Below are positions 13,202 to 21,062 of a DNA stretch of 64,000 nt, piece by piece; positions within the stretch are counted from its first letter, which is position 1; each line of letters starts with the position of its first letter. The notes beneath the pieces were generated by a model. It saw only the letters and a program-made list of their open reading frames with translations, searched no databases and was not told the DNA's origin. The translations under genes were made by a program, and so were the position numbers. Source of the DNA: Palsa-851 sp035534435 (GTDB lineage Bacteria > Chloroflexota > Dormibacteria > Aeolococcales > Aeolococcaceae); the NCBI GenBank assembly GCA_035534435.1, contig DATLRX010000011.1, forward strand, positions 1 through 64,000, given 5' to 3'.

Positions 13202-15043
13202 ATGAGAGGGTGTCACCATAGGAGCGAACACGAGGCCGTCCAGGGACTGATCCATTTCGTGAACCCAACCAATACTGACGACCCGAGCTATTACCATCGG
13301 GTGGTCGACTGCCAGTGGGCATGTCCGGCCCACACCAATGTGCCCGAGTACATACGGTTGATCGCCCAGGGGCGGTATACGGACGCGTACATGTCGAACC
13401 GGGAGTCGAACGTGTTCCCGGGGATCCTGGGGCGGACCTGCGACCGTCCATGCGAGCCGGCCTGCCGGCGGACCCGGATCGACGGCGCGCCGGTGGCGAT
13501 CTGCCGTCTCAAGCGCGTCGCCTCGGATCTCCGCGGCGACATCGCCGGCCGCCTTCCGGTGATCCCGAAGCAGAAGAACGGGCGCCGTGTCGTCTGCGTC
13601 GGGGCCGGACCGGCCTCGCTGACCGTCGCCAACGATCTCCTCCCGATCGGCTACGAGGTGGTGATCCTCGAGCAGCACGACGTGCCGGGGGGGCTGATGC
13701 GGACCAACATCCCGTCCTTCCGACTGCCCGCGGAGATCCTCGACGAGGAGATAGCGACGATCATCGACATGGGCGTCGACCTGCGGCTGAACACTCCCGT
13801 GAACAGTCTCCGCGAGCTCCTCGCGCAGGACCACAACGCGATCTTCGTGGGCACCGGGGCGCCGCGCGGCAAGGACCTCGACATCCCCGGGCGCCACGAG
13901 AGCGATCGCATCCACATCGGCATCGACTGGCTCGAGTCGATCGCGTTCGGTCACACGGACTCGATCGGCGAGCGCGTCCTGATCATCGGTGTCGGGAACA
14001 CGGCGATGGACTGCTGCCGGTCGTCGCTCCGCCTCGGCGGCAAGAACATCAAGGTCATGGCGCGGCGTCCGCGCACCTTCTTCAAGGCATCCTCATGGGA
14101 GCTCGAGGATGCCGAGGAGGAAGGCGTCGAGATACTCGTCGACCACGCGCCGACGCGCTTCGTCATCGAGAACGGCACGCTGACCGGCATGGAGTTCCAG
14201 CGTCTCGAATGGGACGAGCAGGCGCGGCACTCCACGGTCATCGACACGGTGGTGATCCCCTGTGACGACGTCATCCTCGCGATCGGGCAGGAGAACGCCT
14301 TCCCCTGGATCGAGCGCGACCTCGGTCTCGAGGTCGGTGACTGGGACATGCCCGTCGTCGACCCGGTGACCTTCCAGTCATCCCTGCCGGGCGTGTTCTT
14401 CGGAGGCGACTCCGCGATGGGTCCCAAGAACATCATCTGGGCAGTCGAGCACGGTCATCAGGCGGCGATCTCGATCCACAACCACTGCGAGGGAGTCGCC
14501 GTCACCGAACGGCCGCCGCAGCGCATGAACCTGGTCAGCCAGAAGATGGGGCTCACCGAGTGGAGCTACAACAACGACTACAACCCCTCGGCACGGCAGC
14601 GCATGCAGCACGTGGAGCTGACCGAACGGTTCCGGAGCATCGGGACCGAGGTGGAGATGGGGTTCTCCGCGGAGCAGACAGCGCGCGAGGTGCAGCGCTG
14701 CCTGAACTGCGACATCGAGACCGTGTTCCAGGCGCCGCTCTGCATCGAGTGCGACGCGTGCATCGACATCTGCCCGGTGCAGTGCCTGACCATCACCGAG
14801 AACGGTGACGAGGACGACCTGCGGACGCGGCTGTCGGCCCCGGCGAAGAACCTCGACCAGGCCCTCTACGTGTCGGCCGCGCTGCCGCAGACTGGACGGG
14901 TGATGGTCAAGGACGAGGACCTCTGCGTACACTGCGGCCTCTGCGCCGAGCGCTGCCCGACGGCGGCCTGGGACATGCTCAAGTTCGAGTTGCTCATCCC
15001 GCTCGCGATGTCCACGTCTCCACGCGTCGCGGTGCCCTCATGA
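13202..15043 (+). CDS. GltD-like FAD/NAD(P)-dependent oxidoreductase with C-terminal 2x[4Fe-4S] ferredoxin domain
   Basis: About 613 residues. The N-terminus has the Fe-S domain typical of GltD (CQWACPAHTNVPEYI and CDRPCEPACRR). Two Rossmann regions follow: the FAD site at VVCVGAGPASLTVANDL and the NAD(P) site at VLIIGVGNTAMDCCRSSL. The last 100 residues hold two ferredoxin motifs, CIECDACIDICPVQC and CVHCGLCAERCP. It overlaps korA by four bases, so it probably passes electrons between NAD(P)H and the ferredoxin pool of the 2-oxoacid oxidoreductase. The start is uncertain: TTG 13163, ATG 13178, ATG 13202 and GTG 13259 are all in frame. Confidence 0.82.
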   Translation: MRGCHHRSEHEAVQGLIHFVNPTNTDDPSYYHRVVDCQWACPAHTNVPEYIRLIAQGRYTDAYMSNRESNVFPGILGRTCDRPCEPACRRTRIDGAPVAICRLKRVASDLRGDIAGRLPVIPKQKNGRRVVCVGAGPASLTVANDLLPIGYEVVILEQHDVPGGLMRTNIPSFRLPAEILDEEIATIIDMGVDLRLNTPVNSLRELLAQDHNAIFVGTGAPRGKDLDIPGRHESDRIHIGIDWLESIAFGHTDSIGERVLIIGVGNTAMDCCRSSLRLGGKNIKVMARRPRTFFKASSWELEDAEEEGVEILVDHAPTRFVIENGTLTGMEFQRLEWDEQARHSTVIDTVVIPCDDVILAIGQENAFPWIERDLGLEVGDWDMPVVDPVTFQSSLPGVFFGGDSAMGPKNIIWAVEHGHQAAISIHNHCEGVAVTERPPQRMNLVSQKMGLTEWSYNNDYNPSARQRMQHVELTERFRSIGTEVEMGFSAEQTAREVQRCLNCDIETVFQAPLCIECDACIDICPVQCLTITENGDEDDLRTRLSAPAKNLDQALYVSAALPQTGRVMVKDEDLCVHCGLCAERCPTAAWDMLKFELLIPLAMSTSPRVAVPS

Positions 15044-16860
15044 CCCACGAGCTCACCGGCACATCCGAACGCTCGAAGGTCAACGACTTCTCGATCAAGC
15101 TCGCCAACGTCAACGGGACGGGCTCGTCGAGCGCCAGCAACCTGTTGATGCGCGCGATCTTCAGGATGGGCGTGCCGGTCTCCGGCAAGAACCTCTTCCC
15201 GTCGAACATCCAGGGTTTGCCGACGTGGTACGAGATCCGCGTCAACAAGGACGGTCACGTGGCGCGCGCGCTCCGCTACGACGTCATGGTCGCGATGAAC
15301 GGTCAGACGTACGCGAACGACATCGCGGAGGTGGCGAGTGGCGGCTACACGATGTACGACTCGTCGTGGCCCCTGGATCGCGAGCTGATCCGCGAGGACG
15401 TGACGTACCTCGGCGTGCCGCTTGCGGAGATGTGCAACGACGCCTTCCGCGGGCCGCGTGAGCGCATCCTGATGAAGAACATCGCGTGCGCCGGAGCGCT
15501 CGTCGCGCTGCTGGGGCTCGACATGGACGTGATCGCGCAGCTGCTCACCGAACAGTTCGCCGGCAAGGAGCGGCTCCGCGAGTCCAACCAGACGGCGCTG
15601 CGACTGGGCCACGACTTCGCGACCGCGCATTTCGCGTATCCGCTGCGCTGCCGTGTCGAGGCGATGGACGCGACGCAGGGATCGATCCTCATCGACGGCA
15701 ACACAGCCGCCGCGCTTGGCTGCGTGTACGCCGGGGCGACCGTCGCCGCGTGGTACCCGATCACACCGTCGACGTCGCTCATGGACGCGTTCACCAAGTA
15801 CTGCGCCAAGTTCCGGCGCGATCCCGGCACGGGAAAGAACAACTACCTGGTGCTCCAGGCCGAGGATGAGCTTGCGGCCATCGGCATGGTGCTCGGGGCA
15901 TCGTGGGCGGGAGCACGCGCCTTCACGTCGACATCCGGACCCGGAATCTCGCTCATGCAGGAGCTGATCGGCATGGGCTACTACGCCGAGATCCCGGCCG
16001 TCATCTTCGATGTGCAGCGCACCGGCCCCTCGACCGGCATGCCCACCCGCGTGCAGCAGGGCGACATCCTCAGCTGCGCGTACGCCTCGCACGGGGACAC
16101 CAAGCACGTGCTCCTCTTCCCGGCCAACCCGGCGGAGTGCTTCTCGATGGCGCCGACGGCATTCGACCTCGCGGAGCGCTTCCAGACGCCGGTGTTCGTG
16201 CTCTCCGACCTCGACATCGGCATGAACGACTGGGTGAGCCCAGCCTTCGAGTGGGACGACGCCTACGTTCCCGATCGCGGGCGCGTGCTCGACGCGGGAG
16301 AGCTGCGGGAGCTCGAGGTCTTCCATCGCTACGAGCCCGAGGATGCCGACTCGGTCACGGCGCGCACGCTCCCGGGCGTCAGCGAGCTTGGCGCGTATTT
16401 CACGCGCGGATCCGGACACGGCAGCGACGGCGCGTACACGGAGGATCCGGAGGTGTACCAGGCGGTCGTCGACCGGTTGGCGCGCAAGCACACCGCCGCC
16501 GCGGAGCACATCCCGGAGCCGCTGATCCGGGATGGCGCGCACGCGCCGCTCGGCATCGTCACCCTTGGGAGCTGTGAGCTCGCGGTCCTGGAGGCGATCG
16601 GTCTCCTTGCCGAACGCGGACTCGTCGCGGACTACATGCGTGTGCGCGGTTTCCCGTTCGGGGCCGCGGTGCGCGCATTCCTCGACGCACATGAGACCGT
16701 CGTCGTGGTCGAGCAGAACCGCGACGCGCAACTGCGCACCCTGCTCACGCTCGAAACCCCGGTGCCCAAGGAGAAGCTCAGGTCAGTGCTCGTGTACGGC
16801 GGGTTTCCGATCAGCGCCGAGGACGTCGTCGACGGTGTCACACGAATCGTGGGGGCCTGA
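15040..16860 (+). CDS. korA: 2-oxoacid:ferredoxin oxidoreductase, fused gamma-alpha subunit
   Basis: 606 residues. The first 200 match the gamma domain (VNGTGSSSASNLLMRAIF), and the rest match the alpha subunit (AAWYPITPSTSLMDAF, TSTSGPGISLMQELIGMGYYAEIP, RTGPSTGMPTRVQQGDI). The enzyme family oxidatively decarboxylates 2-oxoacids to acyl-CoA with ferredoxin as acceptor, reversibly in some organisms. It pairs with the beta subunit three bases downstream. 2-Oxoglutarate is the likeliest substrate for this domain order but is not proved. Confidence 0.88.
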   Translation: MTHELTGTSERSKVNDFSIKLANVNGTGSSSASNLLMRAIFRMGVPVSGKNLFPSNIQGLPTWYEIRVNKDGHVARALRYDVMVAMNGQTYANDIAEVASGGYTMYDSSWPLDRELIREDVTYLGVPLAEMCNDAFRGPRERILMKNIACAGALVALLGLDMDVIAQLLTEQFAGKERLRESNQTALRLGHDFATAHFAYPLRCRVEAMDATQGSILIDGNTAAALGCVYAGATVAAWYPITPSTSLMDAFTKYCAKFRRDPGTGKNNYLVLQAEDELAAIGMVLGASWAGARAFTSTSGPGISLMQELIGMGYYAEIPAVIFDVQRTGPSTGMPTRVQQGDILSCAYASHGDTKHVLLFPANPAECFSMAPTAFDLAERFQTPVFVLSDLDIGMNDWVSPAFEWDDAYVPDRGRVLDAGELRELEVFHRYEPEDADSVTARTLPGVSELGAYFTRGSGHGSDGAYTEDPEVYQAVVDRLARKHTAAAEHIPEPLIRDGAHAPLGIVTLGSCELAVLEAIGLLAERGLVADYMRVRGFPFGAAVRAFLDAHETVVVVEQNRDAQLRTLLTLETPVPKEKLRSVLVYGGFPISAEDVVDGVTRIVGA

Positions 16861-16863
16861 GCC

Positions 16864-17913
16864 ATGCCGTCCATCGTCAAACCCGCAGTCACCAATCCCG
16901 GGCTCGAACGCAACGCGCTCGGCCTGACGGTCCGCGACTACGAGGGCGGCATGTCGACGCTCTGCGCGGGGTGCGGGCACGACTCCGTGACGGCCGCGAT
17001 CACGCAGGCGCTGTGGGAGACGGCCACACCGCCACGCATGATCGCCAAGCTCAGCGGCATCGGGTGCTCCGCCAAGACCGCCGCGTACTTCGCTCGCGGC
17101 GCGCACGGCTTCAACGGGTGCCACGGCCGGATGCCACCCATCGCGACCGGTGCCGGCGCGGCCAACCGCGACCTGCTCTGCATCGGGATCTCGGGTGACG
17201 GCGACTCGCTGTCGATCGGGCTCGGTCACCTCGCCCACCTGGTGCGGCGCAACGTCCGCATGGTCTACATCATCGAGAACAACGGCGTGTACGGGCTCAC
17301 GAAAGGCCAGTTCTCGGCGTCGGCTGATGTTGGTTCAACGACCAAGCGCGGCGAGGCGAACCACCTGCAGCCGATCGATCCGATCCTCCTCGGGCTCTCG
17401 ATGGGCGCGACGTTCCTGGCGCGCGGGTTCTCGGGCGACAAGCGCCAGCTGGTGCCGATCTTCCGCGCCGCGATGGCGCATCACGGTCTCGCGATCATCG
17501 ACGTGATCTCCCCATGCGTGACGTTCAACGACCACGAGGGCTCGACGAAGAGCTACCTCTTCACGCGTCAGCACGACGTGCAGATGACGGTGACCGACTT
17601 CGTGCCACCGGCGGACGAGATCTCGGCGACGATCCCGACGGACGGTGTGATCAGCATCCCGATGCACGACGGGGCAACGCTCCGCTTCCGCAATGTGCCC
17701 GAGGGGTACGACCCGACGGATCGTGCCGGCGTGCTCGAGCATCTGATGGCGGCGCGCGCACGCAAGGAGATCGTCACGGGGCTCCTGTACATCGACGAGC
17801 AGGGATCCGACCTGCACGAGCTCGGCAACACCACCGAGCAGCCGCTGACGCAGGTGCCGTACTCGAAGCTCTCGCCTGGGTCGGCCGCGCTCGCGGGGAT
17901 CGGCTTCCACTGA
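16864..17913 (+). CDS. korB: 2-oxoacid:ferredoxin oxidoreductase, beta subunit (TPP-binding)
   Basis: 349 residues. The cluster ligands are visible as CAGCG (Cys34, Cys37), IGCSAK and SPCVTFND. The TPP/Mg site is GISGDGDSLSIGLGHL followed by ENNGVYGLTKGQFSAS. Its sequence pairs with KorA rather than with a four-subunit pyruvate enzyme. It ends the three-gene cluster, followed by a terminator-like hairpin 15 bases past the stop. Confidence 0.92.
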   Translation: MPSIVKPAVTNPGLERNALGLTVRDYEGGMSTLCAGCGHDSVTAAITQALWETATPPRMIAKLSGIGCSAKTAAYFARGAHGFNGCHGRMPPIATGAGAANRDLLCIGISGDGDSLSIGLGHLAHLVRRNVRMVYIIENNGVYGLTKGQFSASADVGSTTKRGEANHLQPIDPILLGLSMGATFLARGFSGDKRQLVPIFRAAMAHHGLAIIDVISPCVTFNDHEGSTKSYLFTRQHDVQMTVTDFVPPADEISATIPTDGVISIPMHDGATLRFRNVPEGYDPTDRAGVLEHLMAARARKEIVTGLLYIDEQGSDLHELGNTTEQPLTQVPYSKLSPGSAALAGIGFH

Positions 17914-17927
17914 GGTTGCACTCGGTG

Positions 17928-17952
17928 ACAACCAAGCCCTGGGCTCGGTTGT
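17928..17952 (+). terminator. Hairpin after korB, probable terminator
   Basis: ACAACCaAGCCC (17928-17939) pairs with GGGCTcGGTTGT (17941-17952) with one mismatch, 15 bases after the korB stop. A second, mutually exclusive pairing exists: GTTGTTGACG (17948-17957) with CGTCGACAAC (17980-17989), one mismatch. No T-run. Confidence 0.5.
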
Positions 17953-18064
17953 TGACGCGGATTCAACGGGCGGTCCCTTCGTCGACAACCTGACTTCGAA
18001 CAAGAAGGCGACTCTGACCGTCACCATCACGTTGGCCGACATCGACGGATCGGCCGTTTGCGAG

Positions 18065-18082
18065 GCGCTGTCGTGACAGCGC
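18065..18082 (-). terminator. Near-perfect palindrome after ECF42 sigma gene
   Basis: GCGCTGTC (18065-18072) and GACAGCGC (18075-18082) are perfectly complementary around a two-base centre. It sits directly beyond the stop codon of the minus-strand sigma gene, a position that fits a terminator for it. Confidence 0.45.
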
Positions 18083-18084
18083 GC

Positions 18085-19305
18085 TCACGCCGGCAGTGCG
18101 TTGCGGGCTCGCTCGAGAAACGCTCGCTCGGCGCTGTTGGCCGTGAGCGTGATGGCATTCGCATACGCGCGGCGCGCGTCGCCGTTGCGTCCGATCCTGC
18201 TCAGCAGATCTGCTTTGACCGCGTGGAACAGGTAGTAGTCGTCGAGGTCCAGGCGCTCGATCGTGGACAGCGCATCCTCGGCACCCCGGATCTCGGCGAG
18301 CGCGACGGCGCGGTTGAGCGCCACGACCGGAGTGGGAGTCACCGCGATGAGCTGGTCGTACAGCTGGAGGATCTGATTCCAGTCGGTGGCGGCCGCACCC
18401 GGTGCGTCGCTGTGCACCGCGTTGATCGCCGCCTGGATCTGATACGGACCCGGACGGTTTCGCCGCAGACATTCACGCACGATCGACTGCCCCTCATCGA
18501 TGAGACCTCGATCCCATTGCGAGCGATCCTGGTCGGCGAGCAGCACAAGATCTCCGCCGCCCGTGGTGCGAGCCCGCCGGCGCGAGTGGATGAGCAACAT
18601 CAGCGCGAGGAGTCCCAGCACCTCGCCTTCGTCCGGCATCAGCTCGGCGAGGACGCGTCCCAATCGGATCGCCTCCGCACAGAGATCCGCACGTGCAAGA
18701 TGCTCACCTGCGCTGGCCACGTACCCCTCGTTGAAGATCAGATAGACAACTTCGAGCACGGGTTTGAGCCGGTCGGGAAGCACTTCCGGACCCGGCACCC
18801 GGTAGGGGATGTGGGCGTCGCGGATCTTGTTCTTCGCGCGCACCAGCCGCTGCGCCATCGTGGCCTCGGGAACGATGAACGCTCGCGCGATCTCCGGCGT
18901 CGACAACCCACCGAGCAACCGCAGCGTCAGCGCGACCTGGACGTTTGTCGCGAGCGCCGGATGGCAACAGGTGAAGATCAGGCGGAGGCGCTCGTCGTGC
19001 ACCGGACCTTCCACAACCGGCTCGTCTTCAGCATGCATCAGCGCAGCTTTCGCGTGACGGTCCGCGCGGGCCGCGTCGCTGCGGAGACGATCGATTGCGC
19101 GACGTCGCGCGGTCGTGATGATCCACCCTGCCGGGCTTGGAGGCAGTCCGGTATCGGGCCACCGCTGCGCCGCAACGATGAACGCTTCCTGGACTGCCTC
19201 GTCGGCGATGTCGATGTCACCGAACGACCGGACCAGCACGGAGACGGCCCGTCCGTATTCCTCGCGAAAGACACGTTCGATCTCGGAGCCGCTGACCGCC
19301 ACCAT
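18085..19305 (-). CDS. RNA polymerase sigma factor, ECF42 (SigJ-like) group with C-terminal extension
   Basis: 406 residues. Sigma region 2 spans about 10-75 (FGDIDIADEAVQEAFIVAAQRWP) and region 4 about 115-175 (LRLLGGLSTPEIARAFIVPEATMAQRLVRAKNKIR). The additional 200-residue helical C-terminus (GPYQIQAAINAVH, PVVALNRAVALAEIRG) is the hallmark of ECF42, which has no classical anti-sigma factor. The gene lies eight bases after a DGPF/YCII protein, the usual ECF42 partner. The signal sensed is unknown. Confidence 0.9.
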   Translation of the reverse strand: MVAVSGSEIERVFREEYGRAVSVLVRSFGDIDIADEAVQEAFIVAAQRWPDTGLPPSPAGWIITTARRRAIDRLRSDAARADRHAKAALMHAEDEPVVEGPVHDERLRLIFTCCHPALATNVQVALTLRLLGGLSTPEIARAFIVPEATMAQRLVRAKNKIRDAHIPYRVPGPEVLPDRLKPVLEVVYLIFNEGYVASAGEHLARADLCAEAIRLGRVLAELMPDEGEVLGLLALMLLIHSRRRARTTGGGDLVLLADQDRSQWDRGLIDEGQSIVRECLRRNRPGPYQIQAAINAVHSDAPGAAATDWNQILQLYDQLIAVTPTPVVALNRAVALAEIRGAEDALSTIERLDLDDYYLFHAVKADLLSRIGRNGDARRAYANAITLTANSAERAFLERARNALPA

Positions 19306-19313
19306 CGCCGGAG

Positions 19314-19670
19314 TCAGTCTTGCACGGCTTCCTGGAACGGGCGCACCTCGATCGGCTCGACGCAGGCCACGGTCGCCTTCGCCGCCCAGGCGAGCGCGGC
19401 ATCGAGGTCCTCGGCCTTGATGACCCAGAAGCCGCCGATGTACTCCTTGCCTTCAGCGAACGGGCCGTCGGTCGTGACCACGGCGCCGTCCTGAACCCGC
19501 ACGACGGACGAGCTCGACACCGGGTGCAGGCCGCCGGCGAACACCCACGCGCCGGCCGACATCATCTCGGTGTTGAGCGCGCTCACGTCCCGAAACATCT
19601 TCTCCGTCGCCTCCGGGGAAAGGGCGGGGCTGCCTTCGACGTGAAAGACGCTGAGCATGTACTGGTTCAC
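19314..19670 (-). CDS. YCII-related DGPF protein, ECF42 partner
   Basis: 118 residues with the diagnostic segment TTDGPFAEGKEYIGGFWVI and the family start YMLSVFHVEG. DGPF proteins are small dimeric alpha/beta-barrel proteins encoded next to ECF42 sigma factors and are usually their main regulatory targets; their biochemical role is not established. GTG 19670 is preceded by GAGGAGGAA at good spacing. First gene of the pair with the sigma factor, behind an ECF42-like promoter. Confidence 0.88.
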   Translation of the reverse strand: MNQYMLSVFHVEGSPALSPEATEKMFRDVSALNTEMMSAGAWVFAGGLHPVSSSSVVRVQDGAVVTTDGPFAEGKEYIGGFWVIKAEDLDAALAWAAKATVACVEPIEVRPFQEAVQD

Positions 19671-19743
19671 TGTTGTTCCTCCTCGGCAAGAGATCGTGCC
19701 GGTTGCTTCGGTCGGCCGTTGTGTTCCGGCCCTTCACGTCCTA

Positions 19744-19770
19744 TACGGACCAGATGTCCCGAAATCGACA
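19744..19770 (-). promoter_or_regulatory. Candidate ECF42-type promoter upstream of the DGPF gene
   Basis: On the minus strand TGTCGA (19770-19765) is followed after 17 bases by CGTA (19747-19744). As I recall, the published ECF42 promoter has a TGTCGA -35 and a CG-containing -10. This would make the sigma-DGPF pair autoregulated, with a leader of roughly 65 bases. Confidence 0.5.
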
Positions 19771-19779
19771 GGGCCCGGG

Positions 19780-20946
19780 TCAGCCGGCGCGACGCTCGCT
19801 CAACCGCTTCTCGATGCCGTCGAGGACGAGGCTGATGCCCTGGTCCGAGCGCGAGGAGGATCGGTCGCTCGCGGCCGCGTCTGATGCGGGCGCGGCGCCC
19901 CGGGCGGCCGGCGCGTCGGCGTCCATCGTCACCCGAACGCAGCCGCTGTACACCGTGAGGTCATAGCGGTTCACCGCCTGCTTCGCGCCGGGTGTGTCCC
20001 ACTCCACGTCCGACGTCAGGCGGATGGGCTTGTCGTCGAGGCGCACGCGCACCGACCCCTGCGACACCACGGCGTGCACCGCCGTGTCGCGCGGCCGGTG
20101 GAAGGTGACACCGACGATGCCGCTGTTGACTCGAATCGGCACCACACCGATCGGCGCGGGCAGGGTGCAGGTGACGTTGCCCGCGCCACTGTCGAGCTCG
20201 ATCCCGCTGATGCGCAGGCCCGAGAGGTCGAGCACGGTGTTCCAGGTGCCGCCATGGATCTTGAAATACCACGTGTAGTTGGGACTCAGCTCGACCGCGC
20301 CGTGGTCACCGCCGCGACGGTTCTTCACAAGCACGAGGTTGCCAGGCCGCATCTCGACTGAGGCTGCCCCGCCGCCGCCCGTCGAGCTCGCGACGTCAAC
20401 CGCGTTGGACGCCGCCGCTCGAACGAGGACCCGCCACGAGCCGGAGTCGATCGCGAGTGTCATCAACTGCCCACCGCGGCCGCCTGCGGGTGCGGGCGTA
20501 TCGATGAAAGCCGATACCGCCGCTTCGAAAACGAGGGTGGTGGCAGCGGCGTCGGCGTCCGCCAGACCCGCCGTCGCGAGCACCTGCCCCAGATCCCGCG
20601 TGAGGCGGCTGCGCTGTACCACCGGGAGCGAGCCGAGCACAACCGTCGCCGCCCCCCGGTGCACCTTGAGGAATCCGGCCAGCTCATCGCACGCCGCCGT
20701 GACCTGCGGGCGCCAGCCTGCAGCCGGCGTCGTCACGGTGACGCGGTCGAGAACGCTCTCGGCCACCAGCTCCAGCAGCTGGTCCTTGTCGCGGATGTGC
20801 CAGTAGAGGGACGCGGCCTTCACACCGAGACGATCGGCGAGCGCGCGCATGGAGAGCCCTTCGACGCCGACGGCGTCGAGCATCCCCAGGGCGGCCTGGA
20901 TGACCGCCTCGCGGTTGAGCCCGGTCTCCGTCTCCTGGCGGCTCAC
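19780..20946 (-). CDS. TetR-family regulator fused to a C-terminal beta-rich domain
   Basis: 388 residues, nearly twice the length of an ordinary TetR protein. The N-terminal DNA-binding domain (about 10-60) has the helix-turn-helix SMRALADRLGVKAASLYWHI. A TetR-like helical region runs to about 165. The C-terminal part (about 170-345) is rich in short strands: YTWYFKIHGG, LDLSGLRISGIELDSGAGN, PAPIGVVPIRVNSG, GVTFHRPRDTAVHAVV, RYDLTVYSGCVRVTM; this resembles the repetitive beta domain found attached to various actinobacterial regulators. It is divergent from an ABC exporter, its likely target. Start GTG 20946. Confidence 0.8.
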   Translation of the reverse strand: MSRQETETGLNREAVIQAALGMLDAVGVEGLSMRALADRLGVKAASLYWHIRDKDQLLELVAESVLDRVTVTTPAAGWRPQVTAACDELAGFLKVHRGAATVVLGSLPVVQRSRLTRDLGQVLATAGLADADAAATTLVFEAAVSAFIDTPAPAGGRGGQLMTLAIDSGSWRVLVRAAASNAVDVASSTGGGGAASVEMRPGNLVLVKNRRGGDHGAVELSPNYTWYFKIHGGTWNTVLDLSGLRISGIELDSGAGNVTCTLPAPIGVVPIRVNSGIVGVTFHRPRDTAVHAVVSQGSVRVRLDDKPIRLTSDVEWDTPGAKQAVNRYDLTVYSGCVRVTMDADAPAARGAAPASDAAASDRSSSRSDQGISLVLDGIEKRLSERRAG

Positions 20947-21007
20947 AGACGGATCCTCGCGGTTGCCGGCGTCGCGAAAAACGTGACCACGTGACGGCTT
21001 GACTTGC

Positions 21008-21020
21008 CTAACATCGTTAG
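21008..21020. promoter_or_regulatory. Candidate TetR operator, CTAAC-ATC-GTTAG
   Basis: A perfect 5-3-5 inverted repeat in the 116-base gap between the TetR gene and the divergent ABC transporter. A further GTTAGAC half-site lies at 21042-21048. Position and symmetry fit an operator that would control both genes. Confidence 0.5.
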
Positions 21021-21027
21021 TCTAGCA

Positions 21028-21055
21028 TTGCACATGTCACCGTTAGACGCAATCT
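21028..21055 (+). promoter_or_regulatory. Candidate promoter of the ABC exporter operon
   Basis: TTGCAC (21028-21033), a 16-base spacer, then CAATCT (21050-21055), which ends seven bases before ATG 21063. The transcript would be leaderless if that ATG is used. The candidate operator lies just upstream of the -35 box. Confidence 0.4.
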
Positions 21056-21062
21056 TCCTTGG

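Larger units (their letters stand above)
17914..18084. other. Palindrome-rich gap between korB and the ECF42 sigma gene, with a start-less open frame
   Basis: The 171-base convergent gap contains three inverted repeats (see the separate entries). In frame with position 17918 it is open for 52 codons to a TGA at 18074-18076; the part after 17960 reads STGGPFVDNLTSNKKATLTV and onward, which looks protein-like, but no start codon or ribosome-binding site precedes it. It may be the decayed tail of a lost gene or chance. Confidence 0.35.
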
